From assembly GCA_002699585.1 (NCBI GenBank), contig PABP01000014.1, positions 124,001-188,000 of the forward strand: DNA of 64,000 nt, given 5' to 3'. Both the position numbers and the translations under genes were made by a program. Under the pieces are notes generated by a model, which was not told the DNA's origin, did no database searches, and worked only from the letters and a program-made list of their open reading frames with translations. The stretch is from Anaerolineaceae bacterium (lineage in GTDB: Bacteria; Chloroflexota; Anaerolineae; Aggregatilineales; Phototrophicaceae). Below, piece by piece: positions 42,909 through 51,289 of the stretch (the first letter of the stretch is position 1; every line of letters starts with the position of its first letter).

Positions 42909-43598
42909 ATGAGAAGATTGTTTCGTTCACGCAGTGGGTGGACCGAGTTTCTGTTTCTGATTGTCGGCATCATGATCGGTCTGTTGCTCAACTACTTCGT
43001 TCAGGCCGTTGGCCCGGATAGCTTGCAGGATTTTCTGCGTGACCTGCTGCCGGAAGCGGTCGGCATTACCTTTACGGTATTTATCCTCGACCGACTCAAC
43101 AGCGCCCGTGAGGAGCGCCAGCTCAAGGATATGCTCACGCGGCGGGCACACAGCCGCTATAACCACACCGCCCTGGAAGCGATAGAAGATATGCGTGTGC
43201 TTGGCTATTTAGAAAAGGGCATCCTGGCGGGTAAAGAACTGCGCGGCAGTAACTGGCAGAGCGCCAATCTCTACAAGGCCGACCTCAGCAACTGCGATTT
43301 GACCAATGCCGTGCTCAAAAATGCCGACTTCGTCTATGCCAATCTGCGTGATGCCAAGATCAGCGAGAAACAACTCATGCAGACGGAGACCATGTACGGG
43401 GCTATCATGCCCGATGGCAAAAAGTACGATGGCCGCTATAACCTGTCCGGTGACTTCGCCTTTGCCAAGCGCAGCAACGTCGATATGGGGTCGCCAGAGG
43501 ATATGGCGTTGTGGTACGGGGTCTCGATAGAAACGTATTTGCAGGGCCAGCAGTGGGCGCGCAACAACCTACCTGTATATCAACAACCACGCGGCTGA
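42909..43598 (+). CDS. Membrane protein with pentapeptide-repeat segment
   Basis: 229 residues. N-terminal basic stretch, two hydrophobic helices (about 12-32 and 50-65), a coiled amphipathic helix, then pentapeptide repeats (about 110-155: GKELRGSNWQSANLYKADLSN... with A(D/N)LxX periodicity) and a soluble tail. Pentapeptide domains form right-handed beta-helices that can mimic DNA or mediate contacts. No named family for the full protein. A promoter-like TATAAT and the methionine aminopeptidase follow. Confidence 0.7.
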   Translation: MRRLFRSRSGWTEFLFLIVGIMIGLLLNYFVQAVGPDSLQDFLRDLLPEAVGITFTVFILDRLNSAREERQLKDMLTRRAHSRYNHTALEAIEDMRVLGYLEKGILAGKELRGSNWQSANLYKADLSNCDLTNAVLKNADFVYANLRDAKISEKQLMQTETMYGAIMPDGKKYDGRYNLSGDFAFAKRSNVDMGSPEDMALWYGVSIETYLQGQQWARNNLPVYQQPRG

Positions 43599-43640
43599 GA
43601 TGGTCTGCAATCCAGGGGCGAAAAAGCTGCTGGACAGGAC

Positions 43641-43646
43641 TATAAT
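43641..43646 (+). promoter_or_regulatory. Putative -10 box of map
   Basis: TATAAT in the context GGACTATAATGG, 48 bases before the GTG start of the methionine aminopeptidase gene; no matching -35. Confidence 0.4.
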
Positions 43647-43693
43647 GGCTAAATTCCTATCCTGAGTTCTGTTTTACTGTTAAGGAGTTTGCT

Positions 43694-44449
43694 GTGGTTG
43701 TTCGTAACCAGCGCGATATGGAAGCCCTGATGCGCATCGGCCAGATTTGTGGCCTGACGCTGCAACATATGCTCAAACACGTCGAACCGGGCATCACGAC
43801 CCGCGAGTTAGACCGGATTGGCGAAGAATTTCTCAAAAAGCACGATGCGGCCTCGGCCCCCATCACCGCTTATAATTACCCCGGCTGGACCTGCATCAGC
43901 GTCAATGATGAAGCTGCACACGGCATCCCCGGCAATCGCAAAATTCAGGCCGGTGACATCGTGAATGTGGACGTGTCGGCAGTTTTGGAAGGCTACTGGG
44001 GCGATACTGGGGCCAGCATGATCGTGCCGCCCGTTGCCCCTAAGCTGGAACGCCTGACTCGCTGGACCAAAAAGGCGCTCAATGCGGGGATCGCCGCAGC
44101 CAAGGCCGATAGTCCCGTCTATGAAATTGGCCGCGCTGTCCACAAGGTAGCTCATGAAGGTGGCTATAATATCATCCGCGAATTGGGTGGGCACGGTGTT
44201 GGTCGCAACATCCATGAATCACCGACTGTGCATAACTTCCTCAACAAGCGCGAACGGACGCGCCTGGTCGATGGCCTTGTGATTACGATTGAGCCGTTCC
44301 TCAACCTGGGCAAGGGCAAAATCTATACCGAAGATGATGGTTGGACGCTGCGCACCCGCGATGGCAGTATTTCTTGCCAGTACGAGCATACGGTTATCAT
44401 CAACGGCGATAACCCTATCCTGGCGACTCGCGTGGAAGGGTCGCATTAG
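43694..44449 (+). CDS. map: Methionine aminopeptidase type I
   Basis: 251 residues. Removes the N-terminal methionine from new proteins. The five metal ligands are present: Asp93, Asp104, His167 (GGHGVG), Glu200 (TIEPF) and Glu231 (QYEHT); His76 in AAHG assists. The length fits the short type I form without an N-terminal zinc finger. Start is GTG, 7 bases after AAGGAG. A terminator hairpin follows. Confidence 0.95.
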   Translation: MVVRNQRDMEALMRIGQICGLTLQHMLKHVEPGITTRELDRIGEEFLKKHDAASAPITAYNYPGWTCISVNDEAAHGIPGNRKIQAGDIVNVDVSAVLEGYWGDTGASMIVPPVAPKLERLTRWTKKALNAGIAAAKADSPVYEIGRAVHKVAHEGGYNIIRELGGHGVGRNIHESPTVHNFLNKRERTRLVDGLVITIEPFLNLGKGKIYTEDDGWTLRTRDGSISCQYEHTVIINGDNPILATRVEGSH

Positions 44450-44510
44450 TCCACAGTATTCTTTGGTAGCCGCTCCAGCGGATAACAACAAAAGCACACC
44501 GAATCATTCG

Positions 44511-44539
44511 AGCCAGATGGCGCATCCATCTGGCTTTTT
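44511..44539 (+). terminator. Rho-independent terminator
   Basis: AGCCAGATGG pairs perfectly with CCATCTGGCTTTTT around a five-base loop, 61 bases behind map. Confidence 0.85.
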
Positions 44540-44826
44540 ACACCCTGTAAATCGATTTTGATAAGATACTGTTTTGTTTATTGGCTCATGCTTGCCTTTT
44601 TAACCAATTCCCATTATGCTTAAAAATCACTAGAACAAGTGTGCAATTGGCTTGTGTGGGAGCTGATGCTTGTTCATAAGATTATTTCTTGAAGTAGCTC
44701 AATCTATACGCCGGAAAAATGCCTGAGTGAGACAATCGGCTGCTTGTTTCATTCGCCCGCCCAATTCTGTTTTACCCATCTCATTTTGATCCAATTCTGA
44801 TCAACATAGGCATAGTGGAGTAAAAG

Positions 44827-47091
44827 ATGACTCAAGAGTTCATTGAATTGCATGGCGCTCGTGAGAATAATCTCAAGAATATTTCGCTGCGGATCCCAAA
44901 ACGCAAAATCACGATTTTTACGGGTGTGTCCGGTTCGGGTAAGTCCTCCATTGTTTTTGACACCATTGCTTCAGAGGCCCAGCGTCAGCTTTACGAAAAC
45001 TTCAGCATGTTCGTGCGCAACTTCCTGCCGCGCTACGCCCAGCCCGATGCGGATTCCATAGAAAACCTCAGTATGCCGATTGTAGTCGACCAGAAGCGCA
45101 TGGGCGGTGGCTCGCATTCGACGGTCGGCACCATCACCGATATTTACACGGTCTTGCGGCTGCTTTTCTCGAAGATTGGCCAACCCTATGTCGGCCACTA
45201 CAACGTGTTTTCATTTAATGATCCCCAGGGGATGTGCCCGGAATGCAATGGCATTGGTCGCAAATTAGACGTTGATCTGGACAAATTTCTGGATATGTCC
45301 AAATCGCTCAATGAGGGCGCGATATTATTCAGCGGTTATGCTGTGGATAGTTGGGATTGGAATTTCCTGGTTGAATCTGGATTCTTCGACAGTGCCAAAA
45401 AGCTGGAAGACTACACCAAAGAAGAACTGGATAAGCTGCTCTATTGTGAGCCGACCAAAATCAAAATGGAATTTGGCGGCAAAACCATGAATATGACTTT
45501 TGAAGGTGTCATCACGAAGTTCGTGCGCAAGTATATCGACAGCGACCTGAAGTCCTATTCGGAACGCACACAAAAACAGGTGGAGCCATACATCACAACG
45601 GGGCCTTGCCGCACCTGTAAAGGTGCACGCCTCAGCCAGACTGTCCTCGGCTGCAAGATCAATGGGTACAACATCGCTGAACTGGCCGCGATGGAAGTCG
45701 GTGAACTCGTCCATGTAATCCGCGAAATTGATGACCCAACAGCTACCTCTATGATTGAAACGCTAACCGAGCGACTGCAACACCTGGTAGACATCGGTCT
45801 GGAGTACCTCAGTCTGAACCGAGAAACGGACACGCTCTCTGGTGGCGAGTCGCAGCGCGTCAAGATCGTCAAACACCTCAGCAGCAGCCTGAGCGATGTA
45901 ATGTATATCTTCGATGAACCCAGCGTCGGCCTGCATCCGCGTGATGTCCATCGGTTGAATGATTTGCTCAAGAAGTTACGCGATAAGGGCAATACAGTCA
46001 TCGTGGTGGAGCATGACCCCGATGTCATCAAAGTGGCCGATCATATCGTCGATGTTGGGCCGATGGCGGGTACACATGGCGGTGACATCGTCTATGAAGG
46101 CTCCTTTGCCGGCCTGCTTGGTGCGGATACGGTGACGGGCAACCATATGCAGCATGGCATGCGCCTGAAAGAATCATTCCGTGATCCTATTGGCAGTCTG
46201 GCGATCACCAACGCCAAGGTCAACAACCTGCAAAATCTGGATGTGGATGTGCCGACCGGGGTACTGACTGTGGTGACAGGTGTGGCTGGGTCGGGCAAAA
46301 GCTCGCTGATTAACCAGACATTGCTGCGACAACATCCCGACGCCATTGTGATTGACCAGGCGGAAGTCGGTGCCAACAGTCGCTCGGCACCAGCGACTTA
46401 TACGGGCATCATGGATGAAATCCGCAAAGACTTCGCCAAAGCCAACAAAGTAAGTAACTCATTGTTTAGTTTCAACTCCAAAGGTGCTTGTGAGAATTGC
46501 CAGGGATTGGGTGTTGTCTACATCAGCCTGGCCTTTATGGACGAAGCCAAAACGCCGTGTGAGGTCTGCGGGGGCAAGCGCTTTAAAGATGAAGTGCTGG
46601 AATACAAGCTCAATGGCAAGACCATCGCCGATGTTCTCAGCATGACAGTCGAAGAAGCGCTCGATTATTTCATCAATAAGAAAATATTGCACACGCTACA
46701 GGCGATGAGCGATGTCGGCCTGGATTACCTCACGCTTGGGCAACCCCTGAGCACGCTTTCCGGCGGTGAGTGTCAGCGGATTAAGCTGGCCAGTGAACTA
46801 CACAAAGAAGGCAGTATCTACGTCATGGACGAACCCACAACCGGGCTGCACATGTCGGATATTGGCCATTTGCTGGCAGTAATGAACCGAATCGTGGATA
46901 ACGGCAATACCGTCGTCGTGATTGAACACAACCTCGATATTATCAAGAATGCCGATTGGATTATCGATATGGGGCCAGAGGGTGGCCATAAAGGGGGTCA
47001 GATTCTGTTTGAAGGCACACCCCAGGACCTGCTGAATGTTGAGGCATCTTACACAGCGCAATACCTGCGAAGTGAACAGCAAGCGGTATAA
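44827..47091 (+). CDS. Short UvrA-like ABC ATPase (UvrA2/DrrC type)
   Basis: 754 residues, against about 940 for UvrA. Two ABC halves: Walker A at GVSGSGKSS (Lys39) and GVAGSGKSS (near 488), with signature motifs LSGGESQRVKI (near 340) and LSGGECQRIKLA (near 647). Zinc-type pairs are present at CPECNGIG, CRTCKGA, CENCQGLG and CEVCGGK. The UvrB-binding and insertion domains of the true excinuclease are missing or shortened. Relatives protect DNA from intercalating antibiotics in producers (DrrC-like) or act in DNA repair. Base use is visibly more AT than the neighbouring genes. About 280 gene-free bases lie upstream. Confidence 0.85.
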   Translation: MTQEFIELHGARENNLKNISLRIPKRKITIFTGVSGSGKSSIVFDTIASEAQRQLYENFSMFVRNFLPRYAQPDADSIENLSMPIVVDQKRMGGGSHSTVGTITDIYTVLRLLFSKIGQPYVGHYNVFSFNDPQGMCPECNGIGRKLDVDLDKFLDMSKSLNEGAILFSGYAVDSWDWNFLVESGFFDSAKKLEDYTKEELDKLLYCEPTKIKMEFGGKTMNMTFEGVITKFVRKYIDSDLKSYSERTQKQVEPYITTGPCRTCKGARLSQTVLGCKINGYNIAELAAMEVGELVHVIREIDDPTATSMIETLTERLQHLVDIGLEYLSLNRETDTLSGGESQRVKIVKHLSSSLSDVMYIFDEPSVGLHPRDVHRLNDLLKKLRDKGNTVIVVEHDPDVIKVADHIVDVGPMAGTHGGDIVYEGSFAGLLGADTVTGNHMQHGMRLKESFRDPIGSLAITNAKVNNLQNLDVDVPTGVLTVVTGVAGSGKSSLINQTLLRQHPDAIVIDQAEVGANSRSAPATYTGIMDEIRKDFAKANKVSNSLFSFNSKGACENCQGLGVVYISLAFMDEAKTPCEVCGGKRFKDEVLEYKLNGKTIADVLSMTVEEALDYFINKKILHTLQAMSDVGLDYLTLGQPLSTLSGGECQRIKLASELHKEGSIYVMDEPTTGLHMSDIGHLLAVMNRIVDNGNTVVVIEHNLDIIKNADWIIDMGPEGGHKGGQILFEGTPQDLLNVEASYTAQYLRSEQQAV

Positions 47092-47239
47092 TCCAACAGC
47101 TAGCCTCAACGACTATTGACGGTAGAATATAAGCCTATGAGATCAATCGCAGCGGGTCAGAGTCATTTAGGTACTCTCCGCTGCGATATAAGTTGTATGC
47201 AAATACCTTATTTAACAAAACTTCTTGGAGAGCATTCTT

Positions 47240-47800
47240 ATGGCACTGACACGCGCAGACGTCACAAAGTGGCAGCAAGTCGCAATGGACTACCTCAATA
47301 AGGCGGGCATCGTGCTGACCCCTGCCGAGCAAGCCGAAATCGAAATTGCGGATTTGGGCCTGGGTGAATACGAGCAGACTGGTTTGGCGCTGGTTGTTTA
47401 CTACAACGATGAAAAATACTGCGCCAAAGAACTGGTCCTGATGCCGCAGCAGACCTGCCCCCAGCACAAGCACCCGCCCATTCCCGAATTGAATTACATC
47501 GGCAAGCAGGAGACATTCCGCTGCCGTTGGGGTGAAGTTTACCTGTATGTCGAGGGCGAGCCTGCAGAAAATCCGATTGCCACGCCGCCGCAAAATCGTG
47601 CTGATACCTACACCGTCTGGCATGAAATCGTGCTCAAACCGGGCGACCAGTACACTATTCCTCCGCAGACTTGGCACTGGTTCCAGGGTGGGCCGGAAGG
47701 TGCGGTCGTCAGCGAGTTCAGCACCCAGAGCGTGGATGAAGCCGACCTGTTCACCGATGCTGACATCAGCCGTTTGCCGGAAATCAGCGATGGGGCCTAG
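47240..47800 (+). CDS. D-lyxose ketol-isomerase
   Basis: 186 residues. Interconverts D-lyxose and D-xylulose, often also D-mannose and D-fructose. Cupin-type fold with the metal ligands: His76 and His78 in CPQHKH, a Glu near 91 in GKQETF and His146 in TWHWFQ, plus the family motif IPELNYIGKQETFRCRWG. The frame can start at a TTG (47225), but the ATG at 47240 follows TTGGAGAG. It ends 2 bases before the PfkB kinase, so the two form a sugar-use operon. Confidence 0.88.
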   Translation: MALTRADVTKWQQVAMDYLNKAGIVLTPAEQAEIEIADLGLGEYEQTGLALVVYYNDEKYCAKELVLMPQQTCPQHKHPPIPELNYIGKQETFRCRWGEVYLYVEGEPAENPIATPPQNRADTYTVWHEIVLKPGDQYTIPPQTWHWFQGGPEGAVVSEFSTQSVDEADLFTDADISRLPEISDGA

Positions 47801-47802
47801 CG

Positions 47803-48915
47803 ATGGGCTACGACATCATCGTCAGCGGCCAATTGTGCGCGGACCTGCTGCCGGATACAGCCCATTTGCCGCTGAGTGCGCTCTCGTCACCCGGTAAGAT
47901 TTTCGAGGTTGGCAAGCTGGAGATGGCTACCGGGGGTGGGGTCGCCAATACGGGGCTGGCCCTCAACCGCCTGGGCGTTACCGTTGGCCTGATGGCGACT
48001 GTCGGCGACGATATGCTGGGGCGCGTCATCATCGACTTTCTTAAAGATGAAGGCGCGCATCTGGCTGATCTGGTCAAGGTGCGTCCCAATGAGGACAGTT
48101 CCTACTCAGTCATCCTCTCGCCAACCAATACCGACCGCATCATTCTGCATTGCCCCGGCACCAACGAGCAGTTCACTGACGCTGACATCGACTTTGAGCT
48201 AGTGTCCCAGGCCAAGATTTTCCACCTGGGCTATCCGCCGCTGCTGCCGCGCCTTTTCGCCAATGAGGGTGACATGCTTGTCGCTATCTATCAGCGCGTC
48301 TATGACATGAGCGTCGTCACGTCGCTGGATATGGCCCTGTCGGACCTCGCCAGTGCGGGCGGTCAGGTCGATTGGCGACCGATCATCCAGCACACGCTGC
48401 CCTATGTCGATGTCTTTATCCCCAGCCTGGAAGAAATCGCCTTCATGCTGCGCCGCGCGGATTACGACCGTTGGCAGGGTCGCCCCATCGAGCATGTGAC
48501 CATCAGCTACCTGCGTAAACTGGCCAATGATCTGCTGGCGATGGGCGTAGCGATTGCGGGCATCAAGCTGGGGGAATACGGGCTGTTCCTGCGCTGCTCG
48601 GAAGAATTGGGCCGCTTTGATCGTTTGCAACGGCTCGGCCTGAACTGCCGCGAGTGGTGCGGCTTCGAGGGCGTGCACCCGACCTTTGATGTCAAGCTGG
48701 TGGGGTCGGTGGGCGCGGGTGACAGCGCTTACGGCGCTTTCCTGGCCGGATTGCTGCGCGGCCTGCCGCCGGAAGATGTCGTGCGCATGGCCTGTGCGGT
48801 TGGGGCCAGCAACGTGGAGGCTCATGACGCGACCTCTGGCATCCGCAGTTGGGACGACACCCTGGCACGCATCAACGCTGGTTGGGAGACATCGCCCAAG
48901 CAATTGCCGGAGTGA
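47803..48915 (+). CDS. PfkB-family carbohydrate kinase
   Basis: 370 residues. Seen: N-terminal GQLCADLLP segment, TGGGVANTGLALNRLG near 43-58 (substrate diglycine) and the anion hole/catalytic GAGDSAYGAFLAG with Asp307. Phosphorylates a sugar with ATP. The pairing with a D-lyxose isomerase two bases upstream suggests D-xylulose or another ketopentose/ketohexose as substrate, which is inference; in most bacteria xylulose is phosphorylated by the unrelated FGGY kinase XylB. A mid-protein insert (about 200-250) makes it longer than ribokinase. Confidence 0.87.
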   Translation: MGYDIIVSGQLCADLLPDTAHLPLSALSSPGKIFEVGKLEMATGGGVANTGLALNRLGVTVGLMATVGDDMLGRVIIDFLKDEGAHLADLVKVRPNEDSSYSVILSPTNTDRIILHCPGTNEQFTDADIDFELVSQAKIFHLGYPPLLPRLFANEGDMLVAIYQRVYDMSVVTSLDMALSDLASAGGQVDWRPIIQHTLPYVDVFIPSLEEIAFMLRRADYDRWQGRPIEHVTISYLRKLANDLLAMGVAIAGIKLGEYGLFLRCSEELGRFDRLQRLGLNCREWCGFEGVHPTFDVKLVGSVGAGDSAYGAFLAGLLRGLPPEDVVRMACAVGASNVEAHDATSGIRSWDDTLARINAGWETSPKQLPE

Positions 48916-48987
48916 TAGGGCTAGTACGATGGGATGTTCACAATACGTTGTGCCCATTTTGATGTCATGACACGAGGATTCTGCTCC

Positions 48988-49542
48988 ATGCACGGATTGA
49001 CCGTCAAAGTCGCCATTATCCAAGAGAACAAAGTGCTGCTTATCCAGCGCGAGGATTATGAAATCTGGGCGCTTCCCGGTGGGGCCATCGATCCCGGCGA
49101 ATCGCCAGCGACGGCAGCCATCCGCGAAGCGCGCGAAGAAACTGGGCTGGAAGTTGGTCTGACCCGGCTGGTGGGCTTGTATACCAAGACTCAGTGGCAC
49201 AATCCCAATATGACGACCGTGCTTTTTGCCGCCGAGGTTGTGTCCGGCGACATCCGAGCGGATAGTTTTGAAACGCTCGATATTGGTTTTTTCCCAGTGG
49301 ATGCCCTGCCGGAGCCGCTCATCTGGTGGACGCGCACCGAAGTTGAGGATGCGGTCAACGGCCTCGGTGGCAGTGTTGTTCGCACCCAGCAGATTGATTC
49401 CCCGCTGGATAGCCTGCCCACGCGCCAGGAACTTTACGATATGCGCGACGAATCCGACCTCTCCCGTGCCGAGTTTTTCCAGCATATTTTCCCGGAAGGC
49501 CCGGTGACGACTGAGGTTCCAGGGAAAAACTTAGAGGATTAG
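48988..49542 (+). CDS. NUDIX hydrolase
   Basis: 184 residues. The Nudix box GAIDPGESPATAAIREAREETGLEV (about 32-56) is complete with the REAREE core. Such enzymes hydrolyse nucleoside diphosphate-linked compounds; substrate unknown. ATG at 48988 is preceded by ACGAGG; earlier in-frame starts at 48934 and 48967 lack a ribosome site. The 3' end overlaps the convergent YeiH gene by 4 bases. A C-terminal helix rich in charged residues follows the fold. Confidence 0.87.
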   Translation: MHGLTVKVAIIQENKVLLIQREDYEIWALPGGAIDPGESPATAAIREAREETGLEVGLTRLVGLYTKTQWHNPNMTTVLFAAEVVSGDIRADSFETLDIGFFPVDALPEPLIWWTRTEVEDAVNGLGGSVVRTQQIDSPLDSLPTRQELYDMRDESDLSRAEFFQHIFPEGPVTTEVPGKNLED

Positions 49543-50597
49543 AACAATACTCCACTCACCCACACGATAGCGACCACCACCGCGATCTGTATCGCCCAGA
49601 CAGCCATGCCGAACAGCAGCGCTTGTGAGCCGGTCCGCAGCAGTTTACGCAAATGAATGCGCAGGCCAATGCCGACCATGGCGAAGATCAGCAGGTATTT
49701 GCCTGCCACGCGGATGACTTCCAGCAGCGGGTCAGGGATCAGGCCCAGGCTGGAGATGATGCTCAGGATAAAGAAGCCGATGATGAAGCTCGGAATACGC
49801 ATCTTGACGTGGCTCCCGTTCCCTTGGCGGCGGCTGACGACCGATGTCAGCAGGATGACCACCGGGCCGAGCATCAGCACACGGCCCATTTTGACGACCG
49901 TCGCCAGTGTGCCAACCGTTTCATTGACCGAGTACCCCGCCGCCACCACCTGACCGACCGCTTGCAGCGATCCGCCGATGACCACGCCTTGCTGCTGGGT
50001 GTTCAGGGCCAGCAAATTGACCAGAGCAGGCAGCAAAAAGATGCCGACTGTCCCCAGCAGGTTGACCACACTGATCGAAATGCCCGTGTCTTCTTCGTTG
50101 GCTTTGATGGCGTAGCTGGTCGCGGCCACGGCTGACGAGCCGCAAATGCCATTGCCCGCACCGATCAGCAGCGCCAAGTCCGGGGAATAGTGGAACCAGC
50201 GTCCCAGGAGGATGGCCGCGCCGATGGATGTGCTAATGGTCGCCACGATGACCACCAGCGTCATCGGACCCAGTTCAATCAGGGTCGAGAGTTGCAGTTC
50301 GATGCCCAGCAGCACAATCGCAATCGGTAGAAAGCGTTTTTCCGCGAAGACAGCCCCGGCGTTGTAGTGCTTCATATTTGGCAGCAGATTGCCAACCAGG
50401 ACGCCCAGCAAAATGCCAATGGTGACTGCGCCCAGCTTGGGCACGAAATGGGCTAGCTCTGAACTCATCAGGCCGATGAACAGCACCAGCAGCAGCCCGC
50501 GCCAGGGTAATTTATGGCGCAGCCCATCGACTGCGTTCGGATACGTTGTTTGTGTGTCGGTGTGGGTGTCGGTGTGTGTCAATGGGTGTGTCCGCAA
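49539..50597 (-). CDS. YeiH (UPF0324) family membrane transporter
   Basis: 352 residues with about 10-11 membrane helices from residue 32 on, and the family motif GNGICGSSAVAATSY near 145. YeiH-type proteins are putative sulfate exporters or sulfonate-related carriers, with direct evidence weak. The first 20 residues are a low-complexity His-Thr-Asp repeat (HTDTHTDTQTT) unlike the rest. Overlaps the NUDIX gene at 3' ends by 4 bases. Confidence 0.87.
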   Translation of the reverse strand: MRTHPLTHTDTHTDTQTTYPNAVDGLRHKLPWRGLLLVLFIGLMSSELAHFVPKLGAVTIGILLGVLVGNLLPNMKHYNAGAVFAEKRFLPIAIVLLGIELQLSTLIELGPMTLVVIVATISTSIGAAILLGRWFHYSPDLALLIGAGNGICGSSAVAATSYAIKANEEDTGISISVVNLLGTVGIFLLPALVNLLALNTQQQGVVIGGSLQAVGQVVAAGYSVNETVGTLATVVKMGRVLMLGPVVILLTSVVSRRQGNGSHVKMRIPSFIIGFFILSIISSLGLIPDPLLEVIRVAGKYLLIFAMVGIGLRIHLRKLLRTGSQALLFGMAVWAIQIAVVVAIVWVSGVLF

Positions 50598-50729
50598 ATT
50601 CTATGGCCGTTAGTGCGATCCCTAGCTATAAGGGAACGCTTCTATCTTAGGCCCGTTCAGGCTGACTGAGCGCATAGAATTCGCTGATGGACTACTTTTA
50701 GTTGGTGCTTATCCCAGTGTGTCGAACGC

Positions 50730-51125
50730 CTACTCAATGACTGCGATAGCGTCAATTTCGATGAGCCACTCTGGCCTGACAAGCTGTTTGACCTCAATAG
50801 CTGAACTGGCTGGCGGGCGTTCCAGGTCGATGTACCTGTCGCGCACGTCGCGCACGGCCTGCATCTGGCTCATATCGGCGACGTAAAACGTCAGCTTGAC
50901 CACATCGCCAAAATCGCCACCGACCGCCATGAGTGCTGCCTGTAAATTCTTAAAGACCTGTTCCGTTTGGGCGGCCATATCTTCGCCACCAACGAGCTGT
51001 CCCTGGGCATCAATAGCGATCTGGCCGGAGATATAGACCGTACGGCCACCCGTGCTTTCCACCACATGACTGTAACCGTTGGGCCGTGCCAGCCCTTCGG
51101 GATTGATAAATCGTTTGGGCATCAT
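50730..51125 (-). CDS. RidA/YjgF/TdcF family protein
   Basis: 131 residues, the size and fold of RidA proteins that hydrolyse reactive enamine intermediates of PLP enzymes. Seen: GYSHVVES, VYISGQIAID and the KLTFYVADM segment. The Arg of the active-site PARSCVE segment is Ser107 here (PASSAIE), so the imine deaminase role may be lost, as in the Rid4-7 subgroups. AGGAG lies before the ATGATG double start. Confidence 0.88.
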   Translation of the reverse strand: MMPKRFINPEGLARPNGYSHVVESTGGRTVYISGQIAIDAQGQLVGGEDMAAQTEQVFKNLQAALMAVGGDFGDVVKLTFYVADMSQMQAVRDVRDRYIDLERPPASSAIEVKQLVRPEWLIEIDAIAVIE

Positions 51126-51203
51126 GTGCTCCTCTTGTTATGCTGTATAAATGGTGATGTGATGGTCAAATTTGTTGCAGCCTGGGTCAATCCAGACAGG
51201 TAA

Positions 51204-51212
51204 TGCTATAAT
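51204..51212 (+). promoter_or_regulatory. Extended -10 promoter candidate
   Basis: TGCTATAAT, 86 bases before the helicase-associated gene start. Third copy of this nonamer in the window. Confidence 0.45.
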
Positions 51213-51289
51213 ACGGCTAATAGAACACTTTTGCGAATTCGGCTGCGGAAAAGTGGCCCGGTTCGCAAATGGGCGAAGGGGTAGAAGGC

